Shown piece by piece: positions 18,442 through 27,420 of a stretch of 31,116 nucleotides of DNA. The stretch spans positions 1-31,116 of IMG/VR virus record IMGVR_UViG_3300049810_000177; one strand, written 5' to 3'. Positions within the stretch are counted from its first letter, which is position 1, and each line of letters begins with the position of its first letter. The notes below the pieces were generated by a model. That model did no database searches, was not told where the DNA came from, and saw only the letters and a program-made list of their open reading frames with translations. This stretch comes from a virus. The position numbers were made by a program, and so were the translations under genes.

Positions 18442-20261
18442 TATAATGTGACCTTAATCGTCCCTTCATCAATGATTGCACGAGATGTAGATAAGCCCTC
18501 ATCAAGTTCTATAATATAGTTGCGTAATGGTCTGATCGTCGACGAATTGGCAGGAACCACTGAGATCTTGATCTCTACTGGAAGTAGATTTGTTTGCACT
18601 TCCAATGCATTTATTAAAACCTGTCCCTTTGCTTCGTCATAGTAACCGATGTTACTGAACTCTAGTTCACCATCAAGGTTAAAGATCTGTAATTTATGGG
18701 ACCCTAATTCATTTTTAATAATGACATTTTTTCCTTGCCATAAGAAAGGAGATGTTGTTACAGTATTAACGTCCTTGTCCGGAGATGCTAACGCGAATGG
18801 GTAATCTATCACATGACTTAATGCCCTTGGTTCGATTACAGTAATTCGTTGTTGACCCTTGACTTCCATTCGTGAGTTGAGTATACTAGGATGGATAGAA
18901 TCAATATCACTCAATAGATTTGAACGGCGGAATACTGTTCCAAAGGTTCCAAGGTTCTCTTTTACATAGTCTACAATAAACTGCATGACTGTGCTAGATT
19001 GTCCTTCTGGTGTATCAATCTTAGAAACTGCGTCTAACTGAAAGACGGTATTGATTTCTAAGTAAGTTTTCTTTGGATTGACAAACTCTGTATCTATTGA
19101 CATAATAGAAAGGTGCGAAGTCAAATCTGATATAATGGATTCCTTTACAATGTTTTGTCGCTGATATGGGACCCCCTCATAAAAATCAAGACTGACAAAT
19201 ACCTTACCATATTCTGGTGGTTGATTATCTGCTCCACCCCATGCGATAACATTTTGGATATCATTTCCATAGTTTGACTGTATCATCGCTGCGTAATCTT
19301 CGGCAGTCACTAAACGTTGTTGTGATGCAAACGCTCTTGGTGCGTTGAGTTTAATAGAACTAAGGGATTCCTTATCAGAGCCTCCACCCGCTTCTGTAGT
19401 ATTAGTTACTTCGATACGCAATCCGTCCAGACGATCCGCATTGAAGTTAATCGCACCATTTGGTTTTTCGCCCAATGTCTGTAAATAAGAAACTCGAATA
19501 ACCGAACCGACCCCAGGCCCTTCTCCTAATACATTACCGTCAGAGAAGAACATCTCGTAGTATCCGTTCGAGATTTCTTTAATCATATAGACACGCGAAT
19601 CTGGAGTAATAGAAGGGACTGACAGAATGTTAGAATATGATACTGTCTCCATAGTGGTAGGGTTCTCAGAGACCGTGACGATCATTGTAGACACATCTAC
19701 GTTGGTATCTGGTATGACGTATACCGCATCTTTTTCGGATGACACTAAAAAGGTTTTTTCGCGATAAGTTCCTTCCTTGACTTCGACGCCCGTCCAGTCG
19801 TAGGTGATTGTCCCGTCTGAGGATACATTACCGACTACCGATGTATCATCTGTTGTTACGAATCGGTATGCGGTATCACCCACTTCTGCGAAGACTGCAT
19901 GTCCTTTGCTGATTTTTTTGGGGGCACCCGCTACGCTTTTTGGAGAAACAGAACTCGTATCCGTGGTGAGTCTGAGATCTAGGTATGCGGTCGATGCTGT
20001 ATTACTCTTCGGTGTGTAACCCAAAGTCTCTGCATGACTGACCGCACTGGAACGTAATTGTGACGAACTAAGGAACGACTCATTGATCGCCATGTTCGCG
20101 ATAAGACCATTCACATGAGTATTATACGCAAGCACATCCATAATACTCGACAGACCAGAACCTTCAAAGTTGTAGTCCTTGTATTCGTCATACTTCTTAA
20201 AGTGTTGTTTTAGACTCTGTCTGATTTCTAAGAAGTCTAGGTCTGTAGTTTTCACTGCCAT
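18441..20261 (-). CDS. gp6: Baseplate wedge subunit gp6
   Basis: The N-terminus carries the gp6 signature: [19 protein letters not shown], then [16 protein letters not shown] and [11 protein letters not shown] (about residues 30-85). At 606 residues it is close to T4 gp6 (660). gp6 dimers form the inner wedge ring that holds the baseplate together and drives its change of shape on contraction. A conserved mid-region follows, with [18 protein letters not shown] (about 313-330), typical of the gp6/gpJ (baseplate_J) family. It overlaps gp25 upstream and the gp7-position gene downstream, both by TAATG, matching the fixed 25-6 order of contractile tails. Confidence 0.92.
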   Translation of the reverse strand: MAVKTTDLDFLEIRQSLKQHFKKYDEYKDYNFEGSGLSSIMDVLAYNTHVNGLIANMAINESFLSSSQLRSSAVSHAETLGYTPKSNTASTAYLDLRLTTDTSSVSPKSVAGAPKKISKGHAVFAEVGDTAYRFVTTDDTSVVGNVSSDGTITYDWTGVEVKEGTYREKTFLVSSEKDAVYVIPDTNVDVSTMIVTVSENPTTMETVSYSNILSVPSITPDSRVYMIKEISNGYYEMFFSDGNVLGEGPGVGSVIRVSYLQTLGEKPNGAINFNADRLDGLRIEVTNTTEAGGGSDKESLSSIKLNAPRAFASQQRLVTAEDYAAMIQSNYGNDIQNVIAWGGADNQPPEYGKVFVSLDFYEGVPYQRQNIVKESIISDLTSHLSIMSIDTEFVNPKKTYLEINTVFQLDAVSKIDTPEGQSSTVMQFIVDYVKENLGTFGTVFRRSNLLSDIDSIHPSILNSRMEVKGQQRITVIEPRALSHVIDYPFALASPDKDVNTVTTSPFLWQGKNVIIKNELGSHKLQIFNLDGELEFSNIGYYDEAKGQVLINALEVQTNLLPVEIKISVVPANSSTIRPLRNYIIELDEGLSTSRAIIDEGTIKVTL

Positions 20262-20704
20262 TATCGTATCCTTGAGATGGACACTTCCATCGTCTCTACT
20301 TTTAAATTCTCAATTATCTGAAACACAATGTATATCCTTAACGCATTATTATCACTATCCAAATTCGCTTTGACTTTCGTCATACCCACGCGTGGTTCGT
20401 ATCTGCGTATCGTCTCAGCAACAATTGTCTCTATGTCGTCTTCATCCAGATCCGTAGATAGTTCAAAGAGAAGACGATTCAGGTCCGCGCCTAACAATGG
20501 TTGAAACGGAATGTCACCGCGATTAGTTAACAACAGTTTACGTATAGACTGTTTAACAGACGCAACCGAAGTTTTCTTATAGAGGTTTCCTTTTGGAGAG
20601 ATACTAAAGGACAGGTCTAAGTCGGAGTTCTCCGCTGGACTTGAACTTGTAATGGGACGTTTGGTGATGTCCTTGTCTTCTAATGAGAATACTGTGGTCG
20701 CCAT
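20261..20704 (-). CDS. gp25: Baseplate wedge subunit gp25
   Basis: A 147-residue gp25/TssE-family protein. SVKQSIRKLLLTNRGDIPFQ, then GADLNRLLFE, and the diagnostic Glu-Pro-Arg in RRYEPRVGM (about residue 96), match T4 gp25 (132 residues). gp25 binds gp6 and gp53 at the wedge core and helps nucleate sheath assembly. The start is preceded by its own exact late promoter (20733-20740), and the stop overlaps the gp6 ATG. Confidence 0.93.
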   Translation of the reverse strand: MATTVFSLEDKDITKRPITSSSPAENSDLDLSFSISPKGNLYKKTSVASVKQSIRKLLLTNRGDIPFQPLLGADLNRLLFELSTDLDEDDIETIVAETIRRYEPRVGMTKVKANLDSDNNALRIYIVFQIIENLKVETMEVSISRIR

Positions 20705-20732
20705 AGTAGAATCTCTGAAATGTGTTTTGTTC

Positions 20733-20740
20733 TATTTATA
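20733..20740 (-). promoter_or_regulatory. T4-type late promoter for gp25
   Basis: Exact TATAAATA on the minus strand. The predicted start is near 20727, about 23 bases before the gp25 ATG. The TAA inside the motif is also the stop codon of the upstream coiled-coil gene. Confidence 0.8.
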
Positions 20741-22361
20741 CCAGACCGTCGATAAATTCTTGGAATTCTTCTTCGGTCATGTTTTCTGTATCGGGGGCTT
20801 GAATGTCATCGAGGCTGGGGAGAGCTAAACCCCCTGCTCTGTGGGGGACCCGTTCAACTGCTATAAGTAGGGGGGGCTCCACTCCTATAACGGACAGGTC
20901 TGGTAAGGGTATCTCTATCTCCAGCGGTAGTCCGATCAGCTCCATGACATCACACAGCGTAAAGTCTAAGAACGATAACAGCTTTCCCAGACCGATCGCA
21001 GACAGAAACTTCTTGATCTTACGTAACCAGATATTGAACAGTTCCTTCATGGAGATTATTTTCCAGTCACGTGCCGCAGTGACGATCTGATTAATACGTT
21101 CTTCCAGACACGTGACCTTTCCTTCTATCTCACCACCGAATACTTCTACGAGAGTGATGTCAAAAGGTGCGGGTAATGGTATACTGGTCTCTAGGATCTC
21201 ATCGATCATGTCAAGACCTATCTGGTTTAATTCGTTCTCTAACTCAGTTTGTGCATCAAAGTTCTTGACATCTGACTCTAACTGTGTTATATTATCCTCA
21301 ACATCCTGTTCTAAGTCTGCGAGTTCTTGTTCTACGTCAAGGTTCTGTAGTTTCTCTAGGTCGCCGAGTATGCGGTTCTGTTCTTCTGTATACTTTTCTA
21401 CGACCATGTCTATGACTGCGCGAACCCATTCTGCCATATCAAAAGACAATGGAATAGGTAAGTTGGGCAGACCTAATGCGTCCCATATCTCTTTGAACTT
21501 ACCGATCAGTTTATCGAACAGTTTGAACAGTGACATCGTGCACCATTCCATGATCTCGTTTTTAATATAAGACCATGTGAGTTTTGCCTTCCACTCTTCA
21601 CACTTGACACCGAACTCTCCATCGTGTAGTCTATACTGTTCGGGAACAAGCATATAGAAGGCATCAAGCACTTTCGCTTTCTCATCCTCTAACATACCTA
21701 ATGCAGAGTCATACGCATCCTGTTCGAGTTTCCCTGATTCAAAATCTTCTTGCAATGTCTCTAGTTTTGTGGTATACTCTTCTGTCCACCCAGAGATCTG
21801 TGCCTTGAGTTCTTCCTGATAAGATGGCTCACTGATCAGTCGCAATACATCAATAGACAATCCCATAATAGGAACCGCAAACTCTACAGGAATAATCTTA
21901 CTGATCATCTCCATCATCTTGACAGGAATAAAGATATGAAACTCCTGCACAAGTTCTGTGAATGCGTCCTCTGCTTCCTTCTCTAACTGACGGACTGTCC
22001 TACCCTTCTCCCAATACGGTTCAAAGAGTGTCGCGACATTATCAATAGTATCTTCAATTTCCTTGATCTTATCTTCAAACTCTGATACAATACCTAATGG
22101 GTCCTCTCCATTCTTCAGTGCTTCTAGGTCTGCTTCCAGTCTAGCACGTTCCTCACCGGACTTCACCGCAATCTCTTCTTCCAAGTTACGGATACGGTCT
22201 AGTGTGTCCTCAGCGTCCTTAGCGACCTGCTGTTTGAATTCAACCAGTTTCGCTTCGATGTCGCTGGGAATCGCTGTGATCTGATTGAACATGTTAGTGA
22301 GATCTGCCTTAGTCGGTAGTCCCCCTTCAGGACACGGCAGAGGTATCGTAATGGATGTCAT
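20736..22361 (-). CDS. Coiled-coil virion structural protein (541 aa)
   Basis: I do not recognise a named family, but a protein with this opening (ITIPLPCPEGG, then LPTKADL) and position beside gp5 is common in marine T4-like tail clusters. Three charged coiled-coil regions (about 33-115, 185-235, 320-390) alternate with hydrophobic helical parts. Two of these parts end in similar Pro-rich segments, ALGLPNLPIPLSF (about 295-307) and IGLPLEIEIPLP (476-487), so the protein may contain an internal duplication. The C-terminus is acidic (NMTEEEFQEFIDGL). There is no signal peptide. The ATG overlaps the gp5-like stop (ATGA). A role as a hub or spike-associated structural protein is inferred from context only. 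Confidence 0.75.
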   Translation of the reverse strand: MTSITIPLPCPEGGLPTKADLTNMFNQITAIPSDIEAKLVEFKQQVAKDAEDTLDRIRNLEEEIAVKSGEERARLEADLEALKNGEDPLGIVSEFEDKIKEIEDTIDNVATLFEPYWEKGRTVRQLEKEAEDAFTELVQEFHIFIPVKMMEMISKIIPVEFAVPIMGLSIDVLRLISEPSYQEELKAQISGWTEEYTTKLETLQEDFESGKLEQDAYDSALGMLEDEKAKVLDAFYMLVPEQYRLHDGEFGVKCEEWKAKLTWSYIKNEIMEWCTMSLFKLFDKLIGKFKEIWDALGLPNLPIPLSFDMAEWVRAVIDMVVEKYTEEQNRILGDLEKLQNLDVEQELADLEQDVEDNITQLESDVKNFDAQTELENELNQIGLDMIDEILETSIPLPAPFDITLVEVFGGEIEGKVTCLEERINQIVTAARDWKIISMKELFNIWLRKIKKFLSAIGLGKLLSFLDFTLCDVMELIGLPLEIEIPLPDLSVIGVEPPLLIAVERVPHRAGGLALPSLDDIQAPDTENMTEEEFQEFIDGLV

Positions 22362-23038
22362 CCCAGACGAACTCCATTACCGCCGCGTACCGTCACGGTG
22401 TCTGTGCCTGTTACTGAAACGTTCTTCGCTGAGATCTTCGCGTCTCCTGTCACTGTAATATTGCAGTCACCTCTTATAGTAACGTTTGCGCGGTTCCCTC
22501 CATCTTTGGAACCTACTTCGATCTCTGCATCACCCTTAACGCGTATATACTGGTCTTTCTGGACCTCTGTTCGCATACCTCCGTTGTGTTCCATTTCGGT
22601 GTATGTGCCAGAAGCATGTTGTTCTCTAATGCGTGTGTTCTCAGGTGTGTCATCATACTCTTTGAAGTGTCCCTGTTCGGTTTGATAGATCTTATTATGG
22701 GGATAGTTCTCTGTAGCACGTTGATTATTATCGTCTTTCTTTGGAATCGTCCCTAGAACGAGAGGGAGTTGTGAATCCTTACCATCCAGAAAGATACCGA
22801 ATACGTGAGTTCCCACTAACATACCAAGATACTGTCCTTTACCTTCATGTACACCTTGTGTGATAGGAACTACGATCTGTGCCCACGGTAGGTCTGGTTC
22901 TTCTATTTCGTCATAGACTCCAAAAATCTTTACGCGAACACGTCCTAGCTGGAGAGGATCATCCTTTACATTAACAACCTCACCTAGGAACCATCGTGTC
23001 TGATCTCCATAGTATTCAAGGAATTGTTTAGGAATCAT
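22358..23038 (-). CDS. gp5: gp5-like baseplate spike protein, no lysozyme domain
   Basis: An N-terminal OB-fold typical of gp5/VgrG/gpV spikes is visible: RWFLGEVVNVKDDPLQLGRV, KIFGVYDE and LGMLVGTHVFGIFLDG (first ~100 residues). Next comes the junction NYPHNKIYQTEQGHF, then EYDDTPENTRI and SGTYTEMEHNG, followed by short beta-helix repeats with alternating V/I (ANVTIRGDCNITVTGDAKIS). Together they form the trimeric membrane-piercing spike on the hub. T4 gp5 (575 residues) has a lysozyme domain between these parts; here the OB-fold leads straight to the helix and no lysozyme motif is seen. I chose the ATG at 23038 (MIPKQF) because GGTGA lies five bases upstream. An ATG at 23050 would add four residues but has no ribosome site. 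Confidence 0.85.
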   Translation of the reverse strand: MIPKQFLEYYGDQTRWFLGEVVNVKDDPLQLGRVRVKIFGVYDEIEEPDLPWAQIVVPITQGVHEGKGQYLGMLVGTHVFGIFLDGKDSQLPLVLGTIPKKDDNNQRATENYPHNKIYQTEQGHFKEYDDTPENTRIREQHASGTYTEMEHNGGMRTEVQKDQYIRVKGDAEIEVGSKDGGNRANVTIRGDCNITVTGDAKISAKNVSVTGTDTVTVRGGNGVRLG

Positions 23039-24386
23039 TGTATTCACCATGTGTGAGTTTAACAGCAGTAAGCGTTACATCATATCCTTCAGATTTGAAT
23101 GAATGTTTTGCAGCGTAGATAAGGTAGTTACCTGTCTTCTGTTTATCAAACTGTTCTCTTAGAGTCTCTGGATTTGATTGAGTAGACATGAAGAGAAAAG
23201 ACATGACGCGTCCAATAGTATTGAGATGATTAGGTATGGTGAAATCATATCCGTCTACGACTGCAACTAGAGTATCGTAAGACAGGAGAGTCTTGAATGC
23301 GGCAGACAATGGTTTGTGTTTATAGGATGATTTCTTATCACGTTCATCGATAGTGTGGGTACCTTTATATGCTTCGGTACCTCCGATTGTAGTGATAACA
23401 CGATTACCAAGGGTTTTATCTTTGGTTGCCATTTCAGTGAGTTTCTTATCATGGACAGAGAAATGAGAGGGAAGCACTCCGCGGCCTTTCATACCACGTT
23501 CAGTTAACAACTCATTGATATCTGTCTCATGATTATAGTCTACCTTCTCCACGTGCATGTCAGTGACATCAATGAACTGGTGACGTGCACCGATGAGACC
23601 TTGTTTAATAAGAGGATTGAGATCTTCGGATGACTTATGTTCGTATGCCTTGATAGTACGACGTTGTGATCGTCCTCTGGATGTTTGAGAAGATGCGAAA
23701 TTATTGAATGGGGCGTCTTCGGTCCACGGTTCCAGATTTAACATGAATTCAAGATCCATACACCAGAAAAAATCGGTAGCCGATGAAACTGGCATCGCAG
23801 AATAGACAAAGAGTGGATAACCCTTTTCTGTGGTTGCACGATTCTTGATCCAAGAGATAGCCTCTAACGGAGTCATATTCGGAACGATGACTTTCATATC
23901 TTGTACGGTTGTGTTATAATCAATCACAGTACGATCAGTGAGGAATGACTCGGATATTGATTTAATGATCTGGCCTGGTTTACCCTCGTAAGACTTGTTT
24001 ACATTAATCGCATTGGACTCATACCAGACTTCTTCGATTAAGTGAAGCAAAACAACCTGAGTGTTCTCATTGAGACCCTGATTGATTTTCTCCACAATCT
24101 TATCAATACGAAAAAACTTATGGCAGAAAACTCCGATAGGGTCTTCGGTACGACTGATCTTCACTTCAACACGGTCGTTTGTTCCTAACCCGATACCAGA
24201 CAAGATGTCAGACGTATCCTCGAAGGCAATCAAACCCGTCATCCACGGTTTGTCCAGATGTTCAAAGATGTCCAGATCAGAGACGATAGTCTTCATGTCT
24301 ATCTTGACCTCTGGATCCCAACTCGCAGTGATCTCCAATACGTCAAACTTGAAGATCGTTTCTAATTCTTGGTTTTTAGTGCTCAT
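23028..24386 (-). CDS. gp27: gp27-like baseplate hub protein
   Basis: A 452-residue protein immediately upstream of the gp5-like spike gene and overlapping it. The N-terminus has SDLDIFEHLDKPWMTGLIAF and NDRVEVKISRTEDP. The C-terminus has FTIPNHLNTIGRVMSF and GNYLIYAAKHSFKSEGYDVT, a pattern shared by gp27/gpD-type hub proteins that form the trimeric ring under the spike. The length is near T4 gp27 (391). No membrane or enzyme motif is seen. Identification rests on the C-terminal pattern plus synteny with gp5; sequence similarity in this family is weak, so the T4 name is less sure than the hub role. Confidence 0.68.
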   Translation of the reverse strand: MSTKNQELETIFKFDVLEITASWDPEVKIDMKTIVSDLDIFEHLDKPWMTGLIAFEDTSDILSGIGLGTNDRVEVKISRTEDPIGVFCHKFFRIDKIVEKINQGLNENTQVVLLHLIEEVWYESNAINVNKSYEGKPGQIIKSISESFLTDRTVIDYNTTVQDMKVIVPNMTPLEAISWIKNRATTEKGYPLFVYSAMPVSSATDFFWCMDLEFMLNLEPWTEDAPFNNFASSQTSRGRSQRRTIKAYEHKSSEDLNPLIKQGLIGARHQFIDVTDMHVEKVDYNHETDINELLTERGMKGRGVLPSHFSVHDKKLTEMATKDKTLGNRVITTIGGTEAYKGTHTIDERDKKSSYKHKPLSAAFKTLLSYDTLVAVVDGYDFTIPNHLNTIGRVMSFLFMSTQSNPETLREQFDKQKTGNYLIYAAKHSFKSEGYDVTLTAVKLTHGEYNDS

Positions 24387-25102
24387 GCTTTCAACGCGTC
24401 AATCACTGCACCCACTACCTGACGAATACTATCAGCGCGAATGACAGAGATCTGTTTCAATTGGTTATTGGACTTGACATAAAAATCATACTGTGTCACT
24501 ATAGTCTCAGATGGGGTTGGTTTAAGATCGATCCAATTGGTAATAACCTCACCGTCTTGTAGATAATGACGCGTAGATAGATGTTGAGGGACAGCAGACT
24601 GTGCCTCGATCGTCTCGATCTGTTCACCCACCACGGATATAATAGACTCTGGAACACCATCGTTCTTAAAGGTATCGTTTGTTTCTATAACGAGTTGACC
24701 CAGATCCACGTTCTTATCGACAACTACACCACCCGCACCTGAGCGTTGACCAGTGACGATCTGACCGACTTTAAATTTGTCGGTGATATCTGAGGTCGTG
24801 TTGAGTACGATGTGTGGGTAGTCTTTCTTGACTTTAGAGAGGACCTCTAGGTCCGTTAATGGCCATCCAGACTCACGTATCTGCGGATTGAGTAGATACA
24901 GAGTCCAGTGCAATTGAGGGTTATTGTATAGTTTGTATGCCACGTGGTCTGCGCGTTCACCATGTTGGATATAGTAGTCCTGATAGAACGATGCGTTCTG
25001 ACGTACCTGATCAACTACTTCTACATATCGTGTTAGGTCCTGTGTTACCGCAGATCCAGCATCGAACTCATACAACTCTACCGGAAAGTTTTTAAAATAC
25101 AT
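24383..25102 (-). CDS. gp53: Baseplate wedge subunit gp53
   Basis: A 239-residue homologue of T4 gp53 (196). The strongest match is YYIQHGERADHVAYKLYNNP followed by QLHWTLYLLN, which parallels the T4 segment with IYGNPQLYWVLLMCN. The C-terminus NQLKQISVIRADSIRQVV parallels LRQIKIIAKSDINSF. A small insert near residues 110-140 (DKFKVGQIVTGQRSGAGGVV) resembles a beta-turn module found in marine relatives. gp53 completes the wedge by binding gp6 and gp25. The gene overlaps gp48 (TAATG) and the hub gene (ATGA). Confidence 0.9.
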   Translation of the reverse strand: MYFKNFPVELYEFDAGSAVTQDLTRYVEVVDQVRQNASFYQDYYIQHGERADHVAYKLYNNPQLHWTLYLLNPQIRESGWPLTDLEVLSKVKKDYPHIVLNTTSDITDKFKVGQIVTGQRSGAGGVVVDKNVDLGQLVIETNDTFKNDGVPESIISVVGEQIETIEAQSAVPQHLSTRHYLQDGEVITNWIDLKPTPSETIVTQYDFYVKSNNQLKQISVIRADSIRQVVGAVIDALKA

Positions 25103-26250
25103 TAGAATCCGTCCCTTATGTCTTGTGCGTTCAATGCGACTTCTTCACGGAAAGAGAGTGTTAAGTCATACTCAGATGCATAAGACTTTTCTGGACCCTT
25201 ATGCCAAGCCATAGAACTCGCATTGTAGCTGGTAGTAATAGACTCCAACACACATGTTTTGATTTTGGTTCCGATCGGTTGACCGTTTGCAGTCAGAGTT
25301 ATGTCAAACATGTGTGGGTATTTGTAACCTGCTGATATAGCCCCTGCCTGAATAGATTCTGGGTATGCGTGTAGTCGAAAACGTTTGATGATCTCCTCCA
25401 CCTCTTGTGCCTCACGTTCGGAGACGGGTAGAAATTTGAACTGAAACTGGAATGTGCGTAAACCTACACCCTTAAACATAGCGCGAGTATTAGGGTTGAC
25501 AGTTACTGCCGAGGATAATTGGAGAGGTAATTGCAATTCGTCAGGCATTAGTTTTCCTAAAATACCTTTAGCGTTACGTGCAATCGTAAGCTGTGCGAGG
25601 TCTTTACCATTACCCGATGCGTCAGTTAAAGAACCGAATCCGGTTTTGAACATCTCACCGATCGCTTCACCGAATCCACCGCCGTTATTAAATGCATTAA
25701 GTGCTGCCGCACCTGTCATACCAAGGTCAGCATTGGAATACTGTAATGCGTCCCCTGTAGAAAACCCTTGGGGTAGGTATATCTTGATCCCTGAAGTAAC
25801 GTCAGTTCTTTCATATGAGGACACTGGTGCGTCACCATCACCATTTGCATCTCTTTTTGCTTGACCAGCCTCTGCTGCCTTTTCTGCAGCGGCAATCTTT
25901 TCTGCATCACCTCCCGCGGCGGAAACGAATAGATCGAACTTTTCTTTCAGACCCGTCAATATATCGGGAACACCTTCGATTGCGGCACCATGAACCTCTT
26001 TTATACTAAATTTTATACATGCCGGATATCGACCCTCCCTATGATAGGGATACTTTAGAGGGCCCGGTGGTGATGGTACTTTAAGAGCGTCTTCCTTAGC
26101 CTTTGCGATCTCGGCTTCAGACATTTCTTTTACAACAGCATCATCCGTTGATACTGTCACATCACCTAAAGGATTTTGAGTACCAGTACCTTCACTTTCA
26201 CCCTTCTTTACGAGGCGACTGCTTACTACTACATTTGGATCGTCTGACAT
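25102..26250 (-). CDS. gp48: gp48-like baseplate tail-tube cap
   Basis: A 382-residue protein close to T4 gp48 (364). The C-terminus YDLTLSFREEVALNAQDI aligns with the gp48 end (FTLEITMREIITLNRASLY), and FQFQFKFLPVSEREAQEVEE aligns with the gp48 KVFTWDLTPRSTEDL region. gp48 caps the hub and, with gp54, starts tube polymerisation. Residues about 125-150 are Ala- and charge-rich (AEKIAAAEKAAEAGQAKRD) and look like an exposed insert. It is the first gene of the leftward operon, preceded by an exact late promoter (26282-26289), and its stop overlaps the gp53 start. Confidence 0.78.
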   Translation of the reverse strand: MSDDPNVVVSSRLVKKGESEGTGTQNPLGDVTVSTDDAVVKEMSEAEIAKAKEDALKVPSPPGPLKYPYHREGRYPACIKFSIKEVHGAAIEGVPDILTGLKEKFDLFVSAAGGDAEKIAAAEKAAEAGQAKRDANGDGDAPVSSYERTDVTSGIKIYLPQGFSTGDALQYSNADLGMTGAAALNAFNNGGGFGEAIGEMFKTGFGSLTDASGNGKDLAQLTIARNAKGILGKLMPDELQLPLQLSSAVTVNPNTRAMFKGVGLRTFQFQFKFLPVSEREAQEVEEIIKRFRLHAYPESIQAGAISAGYKYPHMFDITLTANGQPIGTKIKTCVLESITTSYNASSMAWHKGPEKSYASEYDLTLSFREEVALNAQDIRDGF

Positions 26251-26264
26251 GATAATCTCGCGTC

Positions 26265-26272
26265 TATAAATA
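26265..26272 (+). promoter_or_regulatory. T4-type late promoter, rightward
   Basis: Exact TATAAATA on the plus strand, 27 bases before the methyltransferase ATG. The predicted start is near 26278. It interlocks with the leftward promoter, whose start point would be about 2 bp away. Confidence 0.78.
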
Positions 26273-26281
26273 TCGTTACAC

Positions 26282-26289
26282 TATTTATA
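26282..26289 (-). promoter_or_regulatory. T4-type late promoter, leftward, for the gp48 operon
   Basis: Exact TATAAATA on the minus strand (TATTTATA on the plus). The predicted start is near 26276, about 26 bases before the gp48 ATG. With the rightward box it forms an inverted repeat separated by 9 bp. Confidence 0.8.
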
Positions 26290-26299
26290 CACGAAATCG

Positions 26300-26884
26300 A
26301 TGAACCTAGTAGACGACACTAAATTCCTGACTGAGGGATGGGACACCATTGAGGGTCACGTTCTGCCTGATAATAAGACGTGTCTGGCGTTTGCGAGTAT
26401 ATTATCTATGACGCAGGCAAATACCGTCTTCGAGATTGGGTTCAACTTTGGTCATAGTGCGTACACGTTCCTATCCGTCAATCGTCGTGTAAGAGTGCAC
26501 TCCACAGACATTGGACACTACCCACACACAGAGGTCAATGCTGGGAAGATCAAGGATCAGTTTAAGGATCGATTCCAGTTCACCCTATGCGACTCACACC
26601 AGTTGATACCTGACGACGTATCTGGTTATGATATGATTTTCATTGATGGGGACCATACACCCAAGGGAATGGTTCAGGACATGGACCTATGCGCTGAGTC
26701 GGGTGTCGAGTGGATGTTGGTGGACGACTACGTCCGATGTATGGGAGACCTATACCCCAAGGCGGTCATCGACAACCAACTGGATCGAGACGACTTCCCA
26801 TACCGCAAGGTGCGAGAGTTCTACTACCCTTCCACTGACCGCCTCAACTGTATGGTCCTACTGAGACGTTATGAAAACGTATAA
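26300..26884 (+). CDS. Class I SAM-dependent methyltransferase
   Basis: A 194-residue protein with the Rossmann methyltransferase pattern: motif I VFEIGFNFGHSA (about 43-54), an acidic strand-2 end HSTDIG (67-72), and DMIFIDGDHT (111-120). This set matches the small Methyltransf_24-type proteins seen in marine phages and in sugar or capsule modification. No DNA-methylase catalytic motif (for example DPPY) is visible, so a small-molecule, sugar or protein target is more likely. It is the first gene of the rightward operon, directly after a late promoter but without a clear ribosome site. It overlaps gp4 by 14 bases, an unusual partner for a head-completion gene. Confidence 0.82.
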   Translation: MNLVDDTKFLTEGWDTIEGHVLPDNKTCLAFASILSMTQANTVFEIGFNFGHSAYTFLSVNRRVRVHSTDIGHYPHTEVNAGKIKDQFKDRFQFTLCDSHQLIPDDVSGYDMIFIDGDHTPKGMVQDMDLCAESGVEWMLVDDYVRCMGDLYPKAVIDNQLDRDDFPYRKVREFYYPSTDRLNCMVLLRRYENV

Positions 26885-27389
26885 AGGGAAGTATAAACCC
26901 ACCAAACCACAAAAGTATGCAGGCGACGTGAACGAAATCGTCTACCGTTCAGGGTGGGAGAAGTATGTGATGATGTGGTGCGACAAGAACTCAGACGTGG
27001 TCCAGTGGGTTTCTGAGGAGTTGGTCATACCCTATATCTGCGAGACCGACAAGAAACCCCACCGATACTACGTGGACTTTGTGATCAAGTACAAGTCGGG
27101 TCGTGTGGTGTTGGTTGAGGTCAAACCTGCCAAAGAGACCAAGAGACCAGAGAAAAAACAGGGCAAGTCTCGACAGACACTCATGACTGAGGGTCTCACC
27201 TACATCAAGAACCAATCCAAGTGGAAGGCTGCGGTCGAGTATGCAAAGGACCGTGGATATCAGTTTGAGATATGGACAGAGAAAGAACTCACCACAAAGG
27301 GTATCATGCCCAAGGCTGCGCAACGCGTCAAGTCCAAGAAACCACTCAAAAAGATGCCTGCGTTCAAGAAACGCAAAAAACGTGTATAA
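26871..27389 (+). CDS. gp4: Head completion protein gp4 (gp50/65 family nuclease-like)
   Basis: A 172-residue homologue of T4 gp4. The signature runs TYKGKYKP, IVYRSGWEKYV, SEELVIPY, RYYVDFVI and LVEVKP. This is a TnsA/restriction-like fold, with likely metal ligands at Glu30, Asp69 and the E83-x-K85 pair. gp4 acts on the filled head before tail joining. The C-terminal 30 residues are very basic (KKPLKKMPAFKKRKKRV), a likely DNA-binding tail. The ATG lies inside the end of the methyltransferase gene, and its TAA is embedded in the next late promoter. Confidence 0.88.
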   Translation: MKTYKGKYKPTKPQKYAGDVNEIVYRSGWEKYVMMWCDKNSDVVQWVSEELVIPYICETDKKPHRYYVDFVIKYKSGRVVLVEVKPAKETKRPEKKQGKSRQTLMTEGLTYIKNQSKWKAAVEYAKDRGYQFEIWTEKELTTKGIMPKAAQRVKSKKPLKKMPAFKKRKKRV

Positions 27390-27392
27390 ATA
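27385..27392 (+). promoter_or_regulatory. T4-type late promoter before the gp2-like gene
   Basis: Exact TATAAATA. The predicted start is near 27398, leaving a leader of about 23 bases with TAGGACAAGGG as ribosome site. The motif contains the gp4 stop codon. Confidence 0.8.
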
Positions 27393-27420
27393 GAGAGAAA
27401 GGTTTTAGGACAAGGGTCTT

